DNA of 64,000 bases, taken from NCBI GenBank assembly GCA_019633425.1, contig WSUB01000109.1, positions 62,001-126,000 of the forward strand, in the 5' to 3' direction. Position 1 is the first letter of the stretch; each line of letters starts with the position of its first letter. The notes beneath the pieces were generated by a model. That model was given only the letters and a program-made list of their open reading frames with translations, was not told the origin of the DNA and did not search any database. Source of the stretch: Tulasnella sp. 424 (lineage: Eukaryota > Basidiomycota > Agaricomycetes > Cantharellales > Tulasnellaceae). Position numbers and translations under genes: made by a program. This document shows, piece after piece, positions 10,544 through 22,273 of this stretch.

Positions 10544-12976
10544 TCAGGAAGATGAAATTTTAGCAGCAAGGATTGAAGCGCCTCCGTCAGCAGTAACGCG
10601 TTTGCGAGTTTTGAGGAGCAAGTAGCGGCGTCCAAAAGTCGTTACATACCGCTCAGGCTTCTTCGAGTCAGAGCCGGGCTTGTTAAATACACCGAGACCA
10701 CCTGGCGCGAGGACGATACCCTGACCAGTCTGAAATACACGGGCATAGAGGGGTTAGTTAGAGCTGAAAGAATTAGCGAAGGAATGTCGACGTCGGCTAA
10801 CCTTTAACCTGACCACGCTATCGAACGCCTCGCTTCCGAAGTCGGACGAAACGTGCTTGCAAAGATGCTCGAACCACCCTACAGAGCTGAAGCGGTGCAT
10901 GATCGTAATGCTGCACAAGTCTAATAACGCGGGCGGGATGACAGTTGGTTCCTGTAACAAGGCGAGCACGCGGTCAAACGTCTGATTAGCTTTTGCTCTT
11001 CCGACCATGCGAGTCAACCTACTTGAGTGCTCATGATGAGGCGTGTACCAAGGTGGCGCTGTTGCCGTACAATCGACAGGAGGGTTCCCGTAAGGCCCTG
11101 GGAACCTTTATCTCTCGTAAGGTACTGCAATACCGGTGCAGGGTGCATTTAGTCGATCTATTCATTTGTCTTGGTGGTGAAGGGGGTACGTACTTTATGA
11201 GCCTCGTCGACTACCAACACTTTGCCAGAATCCACCTTGACGCGCATGAACAACCTCGTTACTATCTCAAAGAGTGAGCACGCTCCAGCGCGGTCGATGA
11301 ACGGATCAGTCAAGTCGATGATGGTAAGCTGACCAGCCTTGAACCTGCTTTTCGTCTTTTCCCGGGTAACGAAGGATTCGAGAAGCGAGATGCGCTGCTT
11401 GTACCCAGTAGCCTGAGCGGGGTTGAAATCTTTTGCCTTTTCATCGAGCTGGCGTTTGAACTCGGTGTAGTTGAACTCTTCTCCAAGATCGCGAAGTAAG
11501 GTCTGGTTCAGAGGAATTTGCGGTCAGTCAGGTAGATCGAGATATGGAGTGGCGCAGGACTGACTAGGATAATCTGGACGTAAAGCGGCGGTTCACCATT
11601 CGAGGAAACAGACATCATCGACAGGATACTTTGAGAATCCAACTCGTCGTGTTCGATCTTCAGTGGCAAAACCTTGATCCTATTTCCGAACGCGTTCCCG
11701 TACAAGGTAGTCATTGTCTTGAGCTGGGAAGGCGAGACATAGACGACCACCTTCGGGGGCGTGACTTTCGGATCCCTGGACACGCACTGATATGCAGCTT
11801 CACAGGGCTGAGCACCAGCACCGGATTCACCAAAGTGAAGGACCAGGCCAGAAAGTGGAGTCGGAAGTACTCCAAGGCGGGTATCATTTGGTATCATCAT
11901 CGATTCAAGGAGCACACCGACAGTGTGAGACTTGCCGCTTCCCTGGACGCCACACACGACCGCAGAGAATGGGGCATTCTTGCGAACGAAAGGTGTCAAG
12001 GTTGCAAATTCAGCAATCAAGAGAAGGAATAGGTCGCTTACAGTATTGAGGTAAATGCGCTTATCTGTAAATTTCTCGTTTCTCCCTTGCTCGCTGAAAA
12101 AACGACGCCAATTAACACGAGAATCGATAATCACGTGATGGGATCCTGATCACATACTGGACTGAGAGAATTGATCCTAAGACCCCGTATTGGGGAACGG
12201 CCTTGTGAAGTCCTTCTCCGAAAACGAATGCATCACGCGTAATGAGAGGTGCAGTGATGACTTCATGGGTGGGACCCTCCTCGATGTCGTCCCCACCGAG
12301 GAGCTCGAACTCGTCTTCAAGTTCGGAATCTCCCTAAAGCGCAAAGGCGTGACAAGCAGTCAATCTTAACCGGATTTGGATGTAAGGTTTGGCAATTGCT
12401 TACCATTTCGGATGTAGTTGTGGCTGATGAAACATTTGCGGGCGCACCGCTCCTAGGTGCTGATCCTCCCTCGGACGGGCTGTACGCCTCGGAGACAGGA
12501 GATAACATAGTGGACCTGATGCTTAGATCTCTAGAGTGAGGTTGAGTAGCGGGTGGAATAGGATGCCCCGCGTCTGAAGTGGGCGAGCCGCTGCTTAATT
12601 GTGTACCGGAGGTAGTAGTGGAATGAGGGGATCGTTGAGCGTAGGATCCGTGATCACAGTCGTCGTTTTCAGGGTCTTCTTCAATTTCCGGGTCTTCTTC
12701 GATTTCTGAGTCTTCGCTTGAGGCGGAGGACGAGTCGGAGGGGCTATCCTTGCTCTTGCTTGGAATATGTGTACGGTCCTTGAGGATAGGGACCTCCCCC
12801 TGCAAGGAAGGTCCTGTGAGATACTTTGGACAGACAAGGTATTCCCGTTCTGATAAACTTACGACCTCTCGGCTATTCTGTGTTCTAAATCGTTTTGGAA
12901 TCGGCTTGACGTCACGTTCGCCCCGGGGCGTCGGTGAAGAAGTGGGGCCGAAGTCGAAGTCGAAGGTTGAAGACAT
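10544..12976 (-). CDS. Fungal P-loop NTPase of unknown role
   Basis: A 632-aa protein. An acidic, serine-rich disordered N-terminus (about residues 40-180) precedes a P-loop domain. Walker A is GVQGSGKS (residues 256-263) and Walker B is VLVVDEAHK (479-487). A conserved block, STQEPTVIPPALLDLCS, follows; I recall similar proteins widely in fungi as uncharacterised P-loop NTPases with a HerA/AAA-like appearance. Exons: 12863-12976, 12404-12799, 12158-12333, 12042-12093, 11565-11978, 11194-11502, 11023-11124, 10802-10951, 10544-10729. The first intron is divisible by three and open, so retention would add 21 residues. No signal peptide or membrane segment. Biological role unknown. Confidence 0.88.
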
Positions 12977-14257
12977 GGCGTGCGTTTCGCAGACAGAAAT
13001 ACGCTCAAGTTTGGCCGTGATGAGACGTGTAGATGAGCGTAGCCAGGAGGTCCTTGGACCAAATTTGCGAGACGTTGGGTTGAGCGGAAAAGGAACGCGA
13101 TCAGTCGGGGCTCAAATAACCTTTCAATGTTGACCAAGCAATTAATGTTCCGCCGTTCTACGCCAAGTTCCCCGCCCTCAGCACCCAACATCTCCACGCT
13201 CAGCATAGGCTCGGTACAATGCTGGCAAGGGGCTCCGGCCCCTCTCGTCGCTCTGATCAATCCCAGAGAGTCTTCACAGTGGAAGATGCACACCAAGCAG
13301 CTGGAGTTCCTGAAGAAAAGAACGGCATAAAACAGGAAGGAAAGCGTTGAATCGAGTGCACTGGAAACCCATGGTGCCAGCGAGGACCCCATCGAGGGGT
13401 CGTTTGACATCCTCGGCTTTATTTGAGGAACCACAGTGCCAAAATTTGATCGAGGCTTGGACTGGACTGCATCACGTTTAGCATATCCCGTTTGAAGATA
13501 GCCCCCAAGAATGTCCAGACTGCTCCCCGGACTAGCATGGTCCTGGGAATTGTTGGCCAGCTGCAATAACGTAGACAGTGATACCAATGACAGTAAGAGT
13601 TTTATCCTCACACCTTCTAATTCGCCTTCCTAGGCAAACGAATCACATTCCCCCTGAAATTGTGGTAGAATTGAATGAATGAACCGAGCCAGAAATCCGA
13701 ATACCGCCTGACCACAGGGAAAAGGAACCTGCAGATTGACTTGACCGAGACTATGGACCGAACTTATAGTCGGCGGTGAAGGGGGCTTTCGTGAACTCTA
13801 GTATTATAATCCGTCCCACCGTCATGCCCGCAACGTAGATCGCGCTATTTAAATGAATGTGACTTAGGCCAACCCCCAAACCGAGATAGGAGAAATTTCA
13901 TATTTTAGAGAATTCGGTGGGGCCATGAGAGTTACCGGAGCAAGGAGACGGCGACGCTGGCCCGACCGCCGGTTATCGCCGTCGACCTCCTTGCGCGCTT
14001 AAGTATGGCATCGACTCCCACCTGCACTCAGTCTTAGCGCCCTCAGAACCTTCCACGCCGGCGAAAAAGTTCACCGGAGGTGTGGCCTCCTCCTCACGGT
14101 GGGTTGAGTCATGAGTGGTGGCGCCAAAAGATGTTTGCTCTCGAATCACTTGTCCCCGCCCCTCAGGCTATCTATAAAGCTCTTGCACATCTCATCCACC
14201 CAACCACATCCACCCAACCACACCACTCAACCACTCTCTATTCCAAGTCAGAGCAAC
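12977..14257. other. Divergent intergenic region
   Basis: Lies between the P-loop ATPase start and thioredoxin 1. A leftward frame at 12859-13611 stays open for 250 codons but starts with GTG, overlaps the ATPase first exon and shows no family features, so I do not call it. Nothing else seen. Confidence 0.45.
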
Positions 14258-14892
14258 ATGGTCGAATACATCAAGACCCTCGAAGAGTTCAAGAGGATAG
14301 TAGGTATATTCCCATCTCGTTACTGAACCATCATAGCTCACCGCGTCACACGGTTCACTCAGACCGCCGGCGACAAGCCGGTTGTCATCGACTTCACCGC
14401 TTCATGGTACGTTGACTATAAGTGCATACTCCGGAACTCCGACAATAGTACCTAACCCTTGTCTATTCTTCTTAGGTGCCCCCCTTGTCGAATGATTGGT
14501 CCCGTGTTCGAAGCCTTGAGCAAGGAGGAGGAGCTCGCAAGTAAAGTCGAATTTTATAAAGTCGATGTCGACGATGCACGTGTCAGTAATTCTCGGTGGC
14601 ACTATTCTGAACTTCCTTGTATCTAAGCTCTGTTGGATTTTGGTAGGACGTTGCTCAAGAATGCGGTATTCGGGCAATGCCTACTTTCAAGGTCTACAAG
14701 AGCGAAGCAGAGGTTGAAATGATCCAAGGAGCCAATCCTCCTGCATTAAAGGTTTGTTCATTCTGCCATTCTACCCCTTTTACCGCTGAGCTAATCGCTT
14801 GCCTTGTTCTGCAGGCTCTGGTCAGGAAGTATGCCGGCCTTGAACCTGAAGAGGAGGAGGAGGAGGAGGAGGATGAAGAAGATGAAGAGTAG
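14258..14892 (+). CDS. Thioredoxin 1, WCPPC active site, acidic tail
   Basis: Thioredoxin-fold oxidoreductase of 124 aa. The active site reads SWCPPCRMIGP, where canonical thioredoxin has WCGPC. The buried Asp (VVIDF) and the cis-proline (AMPTFKVYK) are conserved. The last ~17 residues are almost all Glu/Asp, encoded by a GAG-rich run. Exons: 14258-14299, 14363-14406, 14476-14581, 14647-14751, 14815-14892. The first intron uses donor GTAGGT, giving EFKRI joined to TAGDKPVVIDF, which matches the paralogue. No targeting signal, so probably cytosolic. Tandem with thioredoxin 2; promoter and leader are duplicated too (CTCTATTCCAAGTC just before both ATGs). Confidence 0.93.
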
Positions 14893-15069
14893 TAATTGGC
14901 TGGACCCCAGGTTATTTTCAAGTTGACTCGTCATTGTTTGTCCTTGGCATCGGTATTGAATAAAATTAAACTCCGAATCAACCTTGAGATGAGAGTCTGG
15001 ATCGCACGGCGCACATGGTGAACAATTACGTTGCACAAATTCAAAACATATCCGGGGCAAAGATTTTTC

Positions 15070-15312
15070 ACTGACCTACCGAACCGCCACGAATGGCCAC
15101 TCGTTTTCCGTCAGCGAGCCCGCGAGCCGAGAGCTGTTCCACCGCAGTCGCGCTATCCTTGACGTCCACAATGCCCCAGTTACCGCGAAGCCGTTCCCTA
15201 TGTACACGGGGAATGAATATCAATGTCGGAGGCTAGTTCAAGCCGTCCCGACATACCGATACTCGCCCCCATATCCACTGGATCCGCCGTAGCTGACGTC
15301 GAACCTGTCAAA
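15070..15312 (-). pseudogene. Fragment of the S9 peptidase gene between the thioredoxins
   Basis: Closely matches about 16790-17010 of the peptidase gene downstream, in the same orientation: the exon encoding [11 protein letters not shown], its intron, and the exon encoding [12 protein letters not shown]. Flanking coding sequence is missing and the intron acceptor region is altered, so it cannot be functional. It marks an ancestral duplication of a thioredoxin-plus-peptidase segment. Confidence 0.85.
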
Positions 15313-15499
15313 ATGAACAATAGAAAAATGCCCACCGCCGCCGGAGGTCCTCCAGCGGCGGCGCCAAAAGATGTTTGTGCAGGTATGTCGCGCTTGGTCA
15401 TCATTTGTCCTCGCCCCTATTTATGAAGCCTGTGCACCAATCGATCTCATCCACCCAACCACTCCATTCAAACCACTCTCTATTCCAAGTCCGAGCAAC

Positions 15500-16079
15500 A
15501 TGGTTGAATACATCAAGACCCTCGAAGATTTCGAGAGGATAGTAGGTATATATCCATCTCGTTCATGGACCATCATGGCTCACCCCACACGGCTGACTCA
15601 GACCAATGGCGACAAGCCGGTTGTCATCGACTTCACCGCACAGTGGTGCGTTAATTATGAGAGCATCTCTTGAAATCCTGATTATAACTTGATCCTCGTC
15701 TGTTCTTCTTAGGTGCGGCCCGTGTAAGATTATTGGTCCCATATTCGAAGGCCACAGCAAGCAGGAGGAGTTCGCAGGGGTCGAATTTTGGAAAGTCGAT
15801 GTTGACGATGCATCTGTAAGAAATTCTGTACTGTGGTGCGAAACTTGCTTGCATCTGAGTTTCGTTGGAATTGCGGTAGGCTGTTGCTCAGAAATGCGAG
15901 ATTCGGGCGATGCCCACCTTCAAAGTCTACAAGAACGGCCAAGAGGTTGACAGCACCCGTGGAGCTAACCCTCCTGCATTACAAGTTCGTCATTCCGCCA
16001 TACTACCCTTTGTACCGCTGAGCTAATCGTTTGTCTTGTTCCACAGGCTCTGCTCCAGAAAGCTGCCAGCCAGGCGTAA
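15500..16079 (+). CDS. Thioredoxin 2, canonical WCGPC
   Basis: Compact 108-aa thioredoxin with QWCGPCKIIGP, the buried Asp in VVIDF and the cis-Pro loop AMPTFKVYKNG. Expected to reduce protein disulfides using electrons from NADPH-thioredoxin reductase. Exons: 15500-15541, 15602-15645, 15713-15815, 15880-15984, 16047-16079, at the same positions as thioredoxin 1. It lacks the acidic tail and ends QKAASQA. Probably the conventional enzyme, with copy 1 the diverged one. Convergent with the peptidase gene 152 nt downstream. Confidence 0.95.
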
Positions 16080-16231
16080 TTGGCTGGACCCCCCGTCACC
16101 GTTTATCCTTGGCGTCGGTATTGAATAAAATTGAACTCCGAATCGAACTTGGGATGAGAGTCTAGATCGCACAGAGTACCTGGTAACAATTATGTTTCAC
16201 AAATTCAAAATATATCCGAGGCCAAAGATTT

Positions 16232-18561
16232 TCACTGAGAGAAGCCTAAAACCTTCGCGTACCACCCCTCTTCACTCTCCAACGCTCGTTTAATGTTCTC
16301 CGCCTTTCGCCACCCATGTCCCTCCCCCTCAAAAACGATATATTCAACTTTGCCATCTCGCTCCTTGATCTGCTTCACGATGGCCTCGGCCTGGCTTGGG
16401 GGTACGACAGCGTCGATTGAGCCTTGAAGGATCTGTAGAATTCGTATCGTTGAATAGCGAACCCCAGCCGCTGGAGGCCAGACGCAGCTTACCAGAAGCG
16501 GCGCTCGGATCTTATCGGCATGGAAGACGGGACTACGTTCCCGATAGACCTCTGGGATTTCTTTCAACGTTCCCCCCATCAACTTCTCGAGGTACCGTGA
16601 TTCGAACTTATGAGTGTCCGACGCAAGTAAGGCCAGGTCCGAAATGCCATACGACGAAGTTGCCACTGAAAAGAGTGCAATGGTAAACTGAAGTCTTAAG
16701 TGAACTTGGAGGAAAAATGAGAGGAGTACCTGTAAAGGCGAGAGGGTGGGTAACGACTGCGGCGAGAACAGTATATCCTCCTGCCGAACCACCCCGAATG
16801 GCCACTCGTTTCCCGTCAATGAGCCCGCGCGCCGAGAGCTGTTCCGCGGCAGTCACGCTATCGTTGACATCGACAATGCCCCAGTTACTGCGAAGCCGTT
16901 CCCTATACAAGGAGTGATTATCAGTGTCGGAGTCTCATTCAAGCCGTCCCGACATACCGATACTCGCGCCCATATCCACTGGATCCACCGTAGTTGACGT
17001 CCACCCTGTCAAATAAACCATGAGAACTTTGACATGCACGACGAAAGCAAGGGATAAACTTACCAAGCCCATCCCCTTGACGTAAAGTAGGTCGCAGTCC
17101 AGCTCAACCCAGGAGCCACTCGCGAAGTCGGGCCACCATGGATGTTTAAGACACAGGGAGGCAACTCGCTGTCTTTCCCTCCCGAGTAATCTGGATTCGT
17201 CGGAGGGAAGTACATGACATGCAATGGAGCTCCACTGCCTGGGATCTGTAACGCAATGGACTGATGCCTGGGGAACAATTCTTTGGAAATTGTGGCAGCT
17301 GCTGAAGACGTCTCCTTCAATGTCTCAAACACTGCATTCTCGATGGATCCAGAAGCCGCAGAAACGTTATCGGGGAGCGTAACTTTGATGAGCGCCGATG
17401 GGGTATCGTCTGTGACACCGACGAAGACGGCAGAAGTGGAGTTAACGCCGTGAACCGCGCCGACGTTAACGTAAGGTGACTTGATCTCGATAAACTCTCC
17501 TGAATCGACACGAAGAAGGCCTAGTGAGACATCACCGTTGGTAGTCGGTGAGACCAATACCGTGTTCGCGTCCAACGCTGTCCACCTTGAAGCACCCAGC
17601 AGCCACGCAGGCTCTGCGTAATCCTTCTCCACCGGTTTCGAGAGGATGGGGGAATGGGACTTGCTCTCCAAGGCATACTTCCAAGGGTTATAGAAACCAC
17701 TCTTGTCGGTGAGGTACACCAAAGTCTTGTCGGATACCCAGAACGCTTCGTTGATGCTTTCGTCTCCCGGTCTACCGGCGATAACCGATGGGTTGGAGGC
17801 CGAGCTGGACGATGCGTCGAAGTCGGCCACGACGAGTTCTGAACCCTCCCATGGCATATCTGGATGGTGCCATTGGATCCAGGATAGCTTGGTACCATCA
17901 GGGCTAAAGCGGCCAGTGGAGTAGAAGTCGGCTCCTTGGGCAATGGTCGTCAAAGCTTGGGTGCGAGTGTTTATGACTACGAGAGTGTTGACGACGTCTT
18001 CGGGTGCTGGTTTGGTATGGTCTTCGAGGATGGAAAGAACCAAATGAGGTTGTGAGGGATGAATGTCGAGGTCACCGAAACGGTGATTTTCGTTATCTGT
18101 CGATCGGCAGTGTCCATGTCAGCTGCGGTACCAACGGATGACTCGGAGGTACACTTCAACGAACCCGGTGATACGGCTTCAGGGGCATTGTTCTTTATCG
18201 CATATAGCCGCTTTGTCTTGAAATCCGTAAAGTAGATGACGCGATCACGGACGGCGAAGGCCGACCCCCCGTATTCGTGGACGCCAGACCTCGCATTCCA
18301 ATCTGGTCCGAAAACATCTTGACCAGCTTTCGTGTTGACGATAGCAATCCTTCCGCCTTCAAAAGGGCGCGACTCTCCGTGGAAGATGTCCTTGGTGACA
18401 GGATCAACGTGGACCTCAGCTACGCTGATTGTCTAGGGAAGAAACCAAGTGAGCTACTTCAATTCCAAGAAATCAATCCAGAAGAAGGATACCTTTTGGG
18501 TAATGAGATCGGCAACGATAGGGGATTTCCAGGTTCCATATGGCGCAGTAGTGGGAGCCAT
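16232..18561 (-). CDS. S9-family serine peptidase (acylaminoacyl peptidase-like)
   Basis: A 654-aa protein with an N-terminal beta-propeller-like region ([21 protein letters not shown]) and a C-terminal alpha/beta-hydrolase domain. Catalytic triad by motif: Ser512 in RGGSAGGYT, Asp595 in GSIDAVVP, His627 in [14 protein letters not shown] is a typical oxyanion-side motif of prolyl-oligopeptidase relatives. It should cleave short peptides or N-acylated residues. Exons: 18493-18561, 18165-18432, 17064-18096, 16958-17005, 16730-16902, 16493-16665, 16232-16432; all phases agree. No signal peptide, so probably cytosolic. Prolyl oligopeptidase proper is less likely given the length and the HEYGG propeller start. 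Confidence 0.93.
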
Positions 18562-19003
18562 GGTGGTGGTCGACGGGGAACGTCTGGCGGGACCGCACGG
18601 TATTTATAGGCTCCGCCATGTGGAGCACGTGCCTGCTCAGAGGGTTGGTGAGCACCCAATCCTACATGATTCTCGTCTGACCTCGGCCATAGAAATTGGG
18701 TTATGAAGAGGCTATAGGCTAAGAAGGATGCATCTGCTTAGTAGAGCGACGAACCACAGTGGATATCGGCAGACATACTGGCTTCGTCACGGTGAGGGCA
18801 TCCGATCCAAGGTAACAAGAAGCCGTGACTACTAATCACTCGTGGCCCAAAGCAAAGAGGGAAGAAATTAACATATATTCTTACGAACATTGTGAAGGCT
18901 GGGTGTGGAGATAACACCATGCAACCGTCCCGTCGCTGCAAAGCTAGTGAAGGCTGGCGAACACTCGCCCGCTTCGTAGTGCTAGAGAAACCTTGGAGTA
19001 TAT
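18562..19003. other. Intergenic region upstream of the S9 peptidase
   Basis: 442 nt holding the peptidase promoter and the 3' side of the YCII gene that follows. No other feature seen. Confidence 0.5.
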
Positions 19004-19566
19004 CTAAGAGATATCTGTAGTTCCCAGAGCTTTTACGTATGGAAGAATAAGAAGCTTGTTGCGATCCCACTAGTCGAACGATCGTCAGTTGTGATCACCG
19101 AACACCCTGTATACGTAAGACTTACAACGCCAGATGTGTAATAGATATCGTTCTCGATTCTTTTCCTGACCGCTTCAATGGACTCAGCCTCCAAAAGGAG
19201 CATAGAGCCGACCATCTTTCTCGGCCCCTCGCCGGTTATCGACTCGGGTGTTAATACAGCACCGCCCAGTTCTAAGAGCGGAAAGTAAGTACTTGGTTTA
19301 ATTTTCAATGCGGCTTAGCTCCAATCTGGAGCTATTGACTCACTCATGGAGACGTCTGCCTGAGGCTCAAGGGCGGGCAAAGCTTCTTGGAGGTGTTGTT
19401 CGCGAACTATCAGCCGTTTTTCAAAGCTCCCTTGATCGGTGCAGTCAGGTGCGTATACAAGGAAGATATGCTTTTGGCCCTTGGATGAAGTGGATATTCT
19501 GGCGAAGCTTATGAAGGGAGCGGACTTCCCCAAACTCCGGACTGGCTGGATGATAGAACGGAGCAT
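19004..19566 (-). CDS. YCII-domain protein 1 (inverted copy, likely mitochondrial)
   Basis: Small dimeric alpha/beta-barrel YCII-related protein, 144 aa. Core blocks: KHIFLVYAPD, FEKRLIVREQHL, GGAVLTPESITGEGP, VGSMLLLEAESIEAV and the terminal WDRNKLLILPYV. Exons: 19344-19566, 19126-19271, 19004-19069. The first ~30 residues (MLRSIIQPVRSLG...) are basic and Ser-rich without acids, typical of a mitochondrial presequence. YCII proteins are often related to catabolic or detoxifying enzymes, but the substrate here is unknown. It is the most diverged of three YCII genes and faces the opposite way to the other two. Confidence 0.85.
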
Positions 19567-19963
19567 GGAAGGTATATTAGAAGGCGAGAGGCTGCGAAAG
19601 TGGGCTAAGGGATCTTGTTCAGAGCGTAGAAAAGCACTTCGTTATGCGGCAAAAGAACTTCTGGACTGGGTGTCGCAGCTGGTGACAGGACCTACTAGTA
19701 ATTGGTTGTTGGTTGGTTTGGTGGAGTCTTCGTCGACAAACGGAACCGTGGAATGCTCACGTGCTTTCTTTCTCTGTTTGCCTCACCATCGTCTTGACTA
19801 CCCACCCTCTGGAACCGATTACTCTGCCCACACCGACAGTCCTAGAGTCCTCAAGGCAATTAAATTACCCAAACAGGCTGCTTAGGCACTTTCCGACGTG
19901 AACCTCCCCTAGTCGAAGAAAGCCAACCGATAATTCAGCAAAATTTCCAAATCGGAGAAACGG
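19567..19963. other. Divergent promoter region
   Basis: 397 nt between the leftward YCII gene 1 and the rightward gene at 19964. No other feature recognised. Confidence 0.45.
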
Positions 19964-21394
19964 ATGAATTCTTACAGCTGCCGCCCTGACTCTCCGGAGT
20001 CTCTGAGAATGCCGAACGACACTGTACTCTTGCACGAGATACCACCTCAGATCAGCAATCAGAACCAAGGCCTACACTACGCGTCGTCCGAATTCTTCTC
20101 GGAGTGCTTTTCGGCTAGTCAAGGACCTCTGTGTCTTCGATTCGATACAGGTTCTGATGGTGAAGGTGAGTAGGTCCCTCTGTTTTTCTTCCGCTTGACT
20201 CGCTCTACTCAACCCACCCCAGTTCAGTCTGTGGACCTCGTCCTACGTCTCGGTTCAGATTCACAATTCACCACTACTTCCCATGGGCCTTTCGAGAACG
20301 AAGAAATGGCAGAAGCTTCTGTCTTTGAGGAGGCAATATACAAAGGGATCATTCAACGTCCAGTTCCGCAGAGGGTAGAGTCCTCTGATACGACACTTGC
20401 CCGCTCAGCTAAGGATATGAACGACTCCACTCTCCGTGAAAATCCAAATGAGCGTTATGGAACCAAGCCCTGGCACCTTATTGGTGAGGAAAAGGTGAAT
20501 CAACTAATGGGTACCGACGAAGTCAAAGAGAATCCGTTCGCGACTCGTGGGCCGACGATGACAGGAGAAACGAGAAAGCGCCCTCAAGGAACACTCTCTT
20601 CATCCTACATATCTCCCTCCTCCGAACGTAGCGAAAAAGAACGCAACTTCGCGGCCACTTCTGCTACCTTCCCTCCTTTGTTCACAAATCGTTACGAACA
20701 TCTCCCACCCAATCTTCATGCTCCCCCGCTGCAACGTAGCTATGGACCTCCTCGAAAACAGGTTCTTTCCCGGTCTTTAAACCACACGCTGTCGAAAGTG
20801 TACTTTCTTACTAATGCCCAAGAGTTGCAACAGTACCGAATAGAGCCATTTTCAAGTGAGGAGCCGTCTTCGCCATCAACAACAGCAGCACATCGCTATT
20901 GTATGCACTACAATCACCATAAGACAGAAAAACCTGCCGTAGTTGAGCGCTCCGTCCCCCACACGCCCACCACCCCAGGACGTTGCCCACGTGTTCCTCG
21001 GAAAGCGGACAAACGTGCAGCGGGTTCCCGACCCACGCCATTGGTTAAACAAGAGGAATTCTCGAAAATGTCTTCTGACCTGGCGCGTGGGTTCGCGAAG
21101 ACCGAAGACGACGATTTCGACGCCGCTATCCTCGCCTCGCTTGAGATGAGCGATGTTCTTCAAGTAGGTGCTTCCCCGCCGCATTTCCCTACTCTTAATT
21201 CAACGTGCGATTGTCACGACCCGCGCACCCCATACGGTGCCATTAATGTCGAAGCCGATCCCAATCTGTTACAGCAAAGCGCACTACCCACTCGAAAGGC
21301 TGAGTGCACACAACGTGACATCGCAATCCGACGTCGGAGGCGTGCAAGCGACCGGCTCTCAACTTCCTCCTCACCTCGTACATTGGTAGCGTAG
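19964..21394 (+). CDS. Disordered protein with a UIM-like motif
   Basis: Two-exon model, 19964-20165 and 20223-21394, 457 aa, joined by a clean GTGAGT/CCCCAG intron. I do not recognise the family. The sequence is polar, rich in Ser, Pro, Arg and Glu, and looks largely disordered. Around residues 363-378 the stretch EDDDFDAAILASLEM fits the ubiquitin-interacting motif consensus (acidic run, large hydrophobic, then Ala and Ser at the right spacing). Nearby LVKQEEF resembles a sumoylation site. No signal peptide or membrane segment. The second exon may carry an unrecognised intron near its end. Confidence 0.55.
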
Positions 21395-21696
21395 AATCAT
21401 CCGTGCCTCAGGATACTGTGCATGTGGTGAACTGCAACACTGAGGGAGTTTCCTGGTTGATAGTCGGTATCACATCAAAGGTGTCATGGTCTTATACATA
21501 TTTCGGACATCGGCCTCAACGAGCGTCTCCTACCCCGTGTACTCGTAGTAGCAGTTGTGGACGATACCCATGCCCGCTCAAGTCTGTCACAGCCCGAGTG
21601 TTCGCAAACCGTTGGTAAGCCGAAGGCTGCCACGCCGGGCCTAACGCTTTGGGGTCACGTGGGAGCATTCTCGGATCGATTTGGAACTGCTCAAAC
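21395..21696. other. Intergenic region
   Basis: 302 nt between the UIM-like gene and YCII gene 2. Nothing recognisable apart from the presumed promoter. Confidence 0.45.
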
Positions 21697-22273
21697 ATGT
21701 TCACCCGCTTGATTCCCATCCGACTGCAAGCGTTTGACTCGAAACTCGCCCTTTCACTCCAGCGCGGAGCTTTATCACCTCGATCTAATTTTCAGTTCAG
21801 AAGCATGTCAAACACAACGTCGCACATATTTGTTGTCTGGGCACCTGATGACGAAGCTCCTGGCACGTTCGAGAAGCGGATGAGCGTACGAGAGGAGCAT
21901 GCTGCCAGAGCAAAGTCCGATCCCAGTGTCCGTAAGTAAGCTCCTCTTTTTCTCGAACTACAAATAACCTGATTCTGTCGGATTCGGCTTTAGGTCTTGC
22001 TGGACCGATGCTGTCTCCCGAGTCCGTGACTGGCGGAGAGAGAAAACTTGTTGGCTCCATGTTTTTGATCGAAGCAACTAAACTTGAGGACGTCAGAGAA
22101 AAAATAGAACAGGACGTGTATTGGAAGACGGGCGTGGTGCGTGAACAAGGGGCCTCCACATCCTGTAATTGTAAGCTTGCTGACAGATCCACCATAATTT
22201 TGCATAGTGGGACAAGTCCAAGTTGTCCATCTTGCCATATCTCCCAGTCCTTGGAACTACCAAGGTTGTATGA
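21697..22273 (+). CDS. YCII-domain protein 2 (likely mitochondrial)
   Basis: YCII-related protein, 147 aa. Exons 21697-21931, 21994-22136 and 22208-22273 use the same intron positions as the other two copies. Core: SHIFVVWAPDDEAPGTFEKR, AGPMLSPESVTGGERKLVGS, WDKSKLSILPYLPV. About 45 residues precede the domain; they are rich in Arg, Leu and Ser with almost no acids (MFTRLIPIRLQAF...), suggesting mitochondrial import. An in-frame ATG just before the domain (MSNTTSHIFVVW) could give a cytosolic form. No catalytic assignment is possible from sequence alone. Confidence 0.88.

Noticed and set aside
12859..13611. 250-codon minus-strand open frame with a hydrophobic start
   Set aside because: It begins with GTG, overlaps the first exon of the P-loop ATPase on the same strand and shows no domain or splice support.
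14304..14336. A 33-nt intron in thioredoxin 1 (gtatat...catag)
   Set aside because: Donor GTAGGT at 14300 and acceptor at 14362 give a normal 63-nt intron, correct frame and the expected thioredoxin sequence. The same choice works in copy 2, where the short acceptor is mutated.
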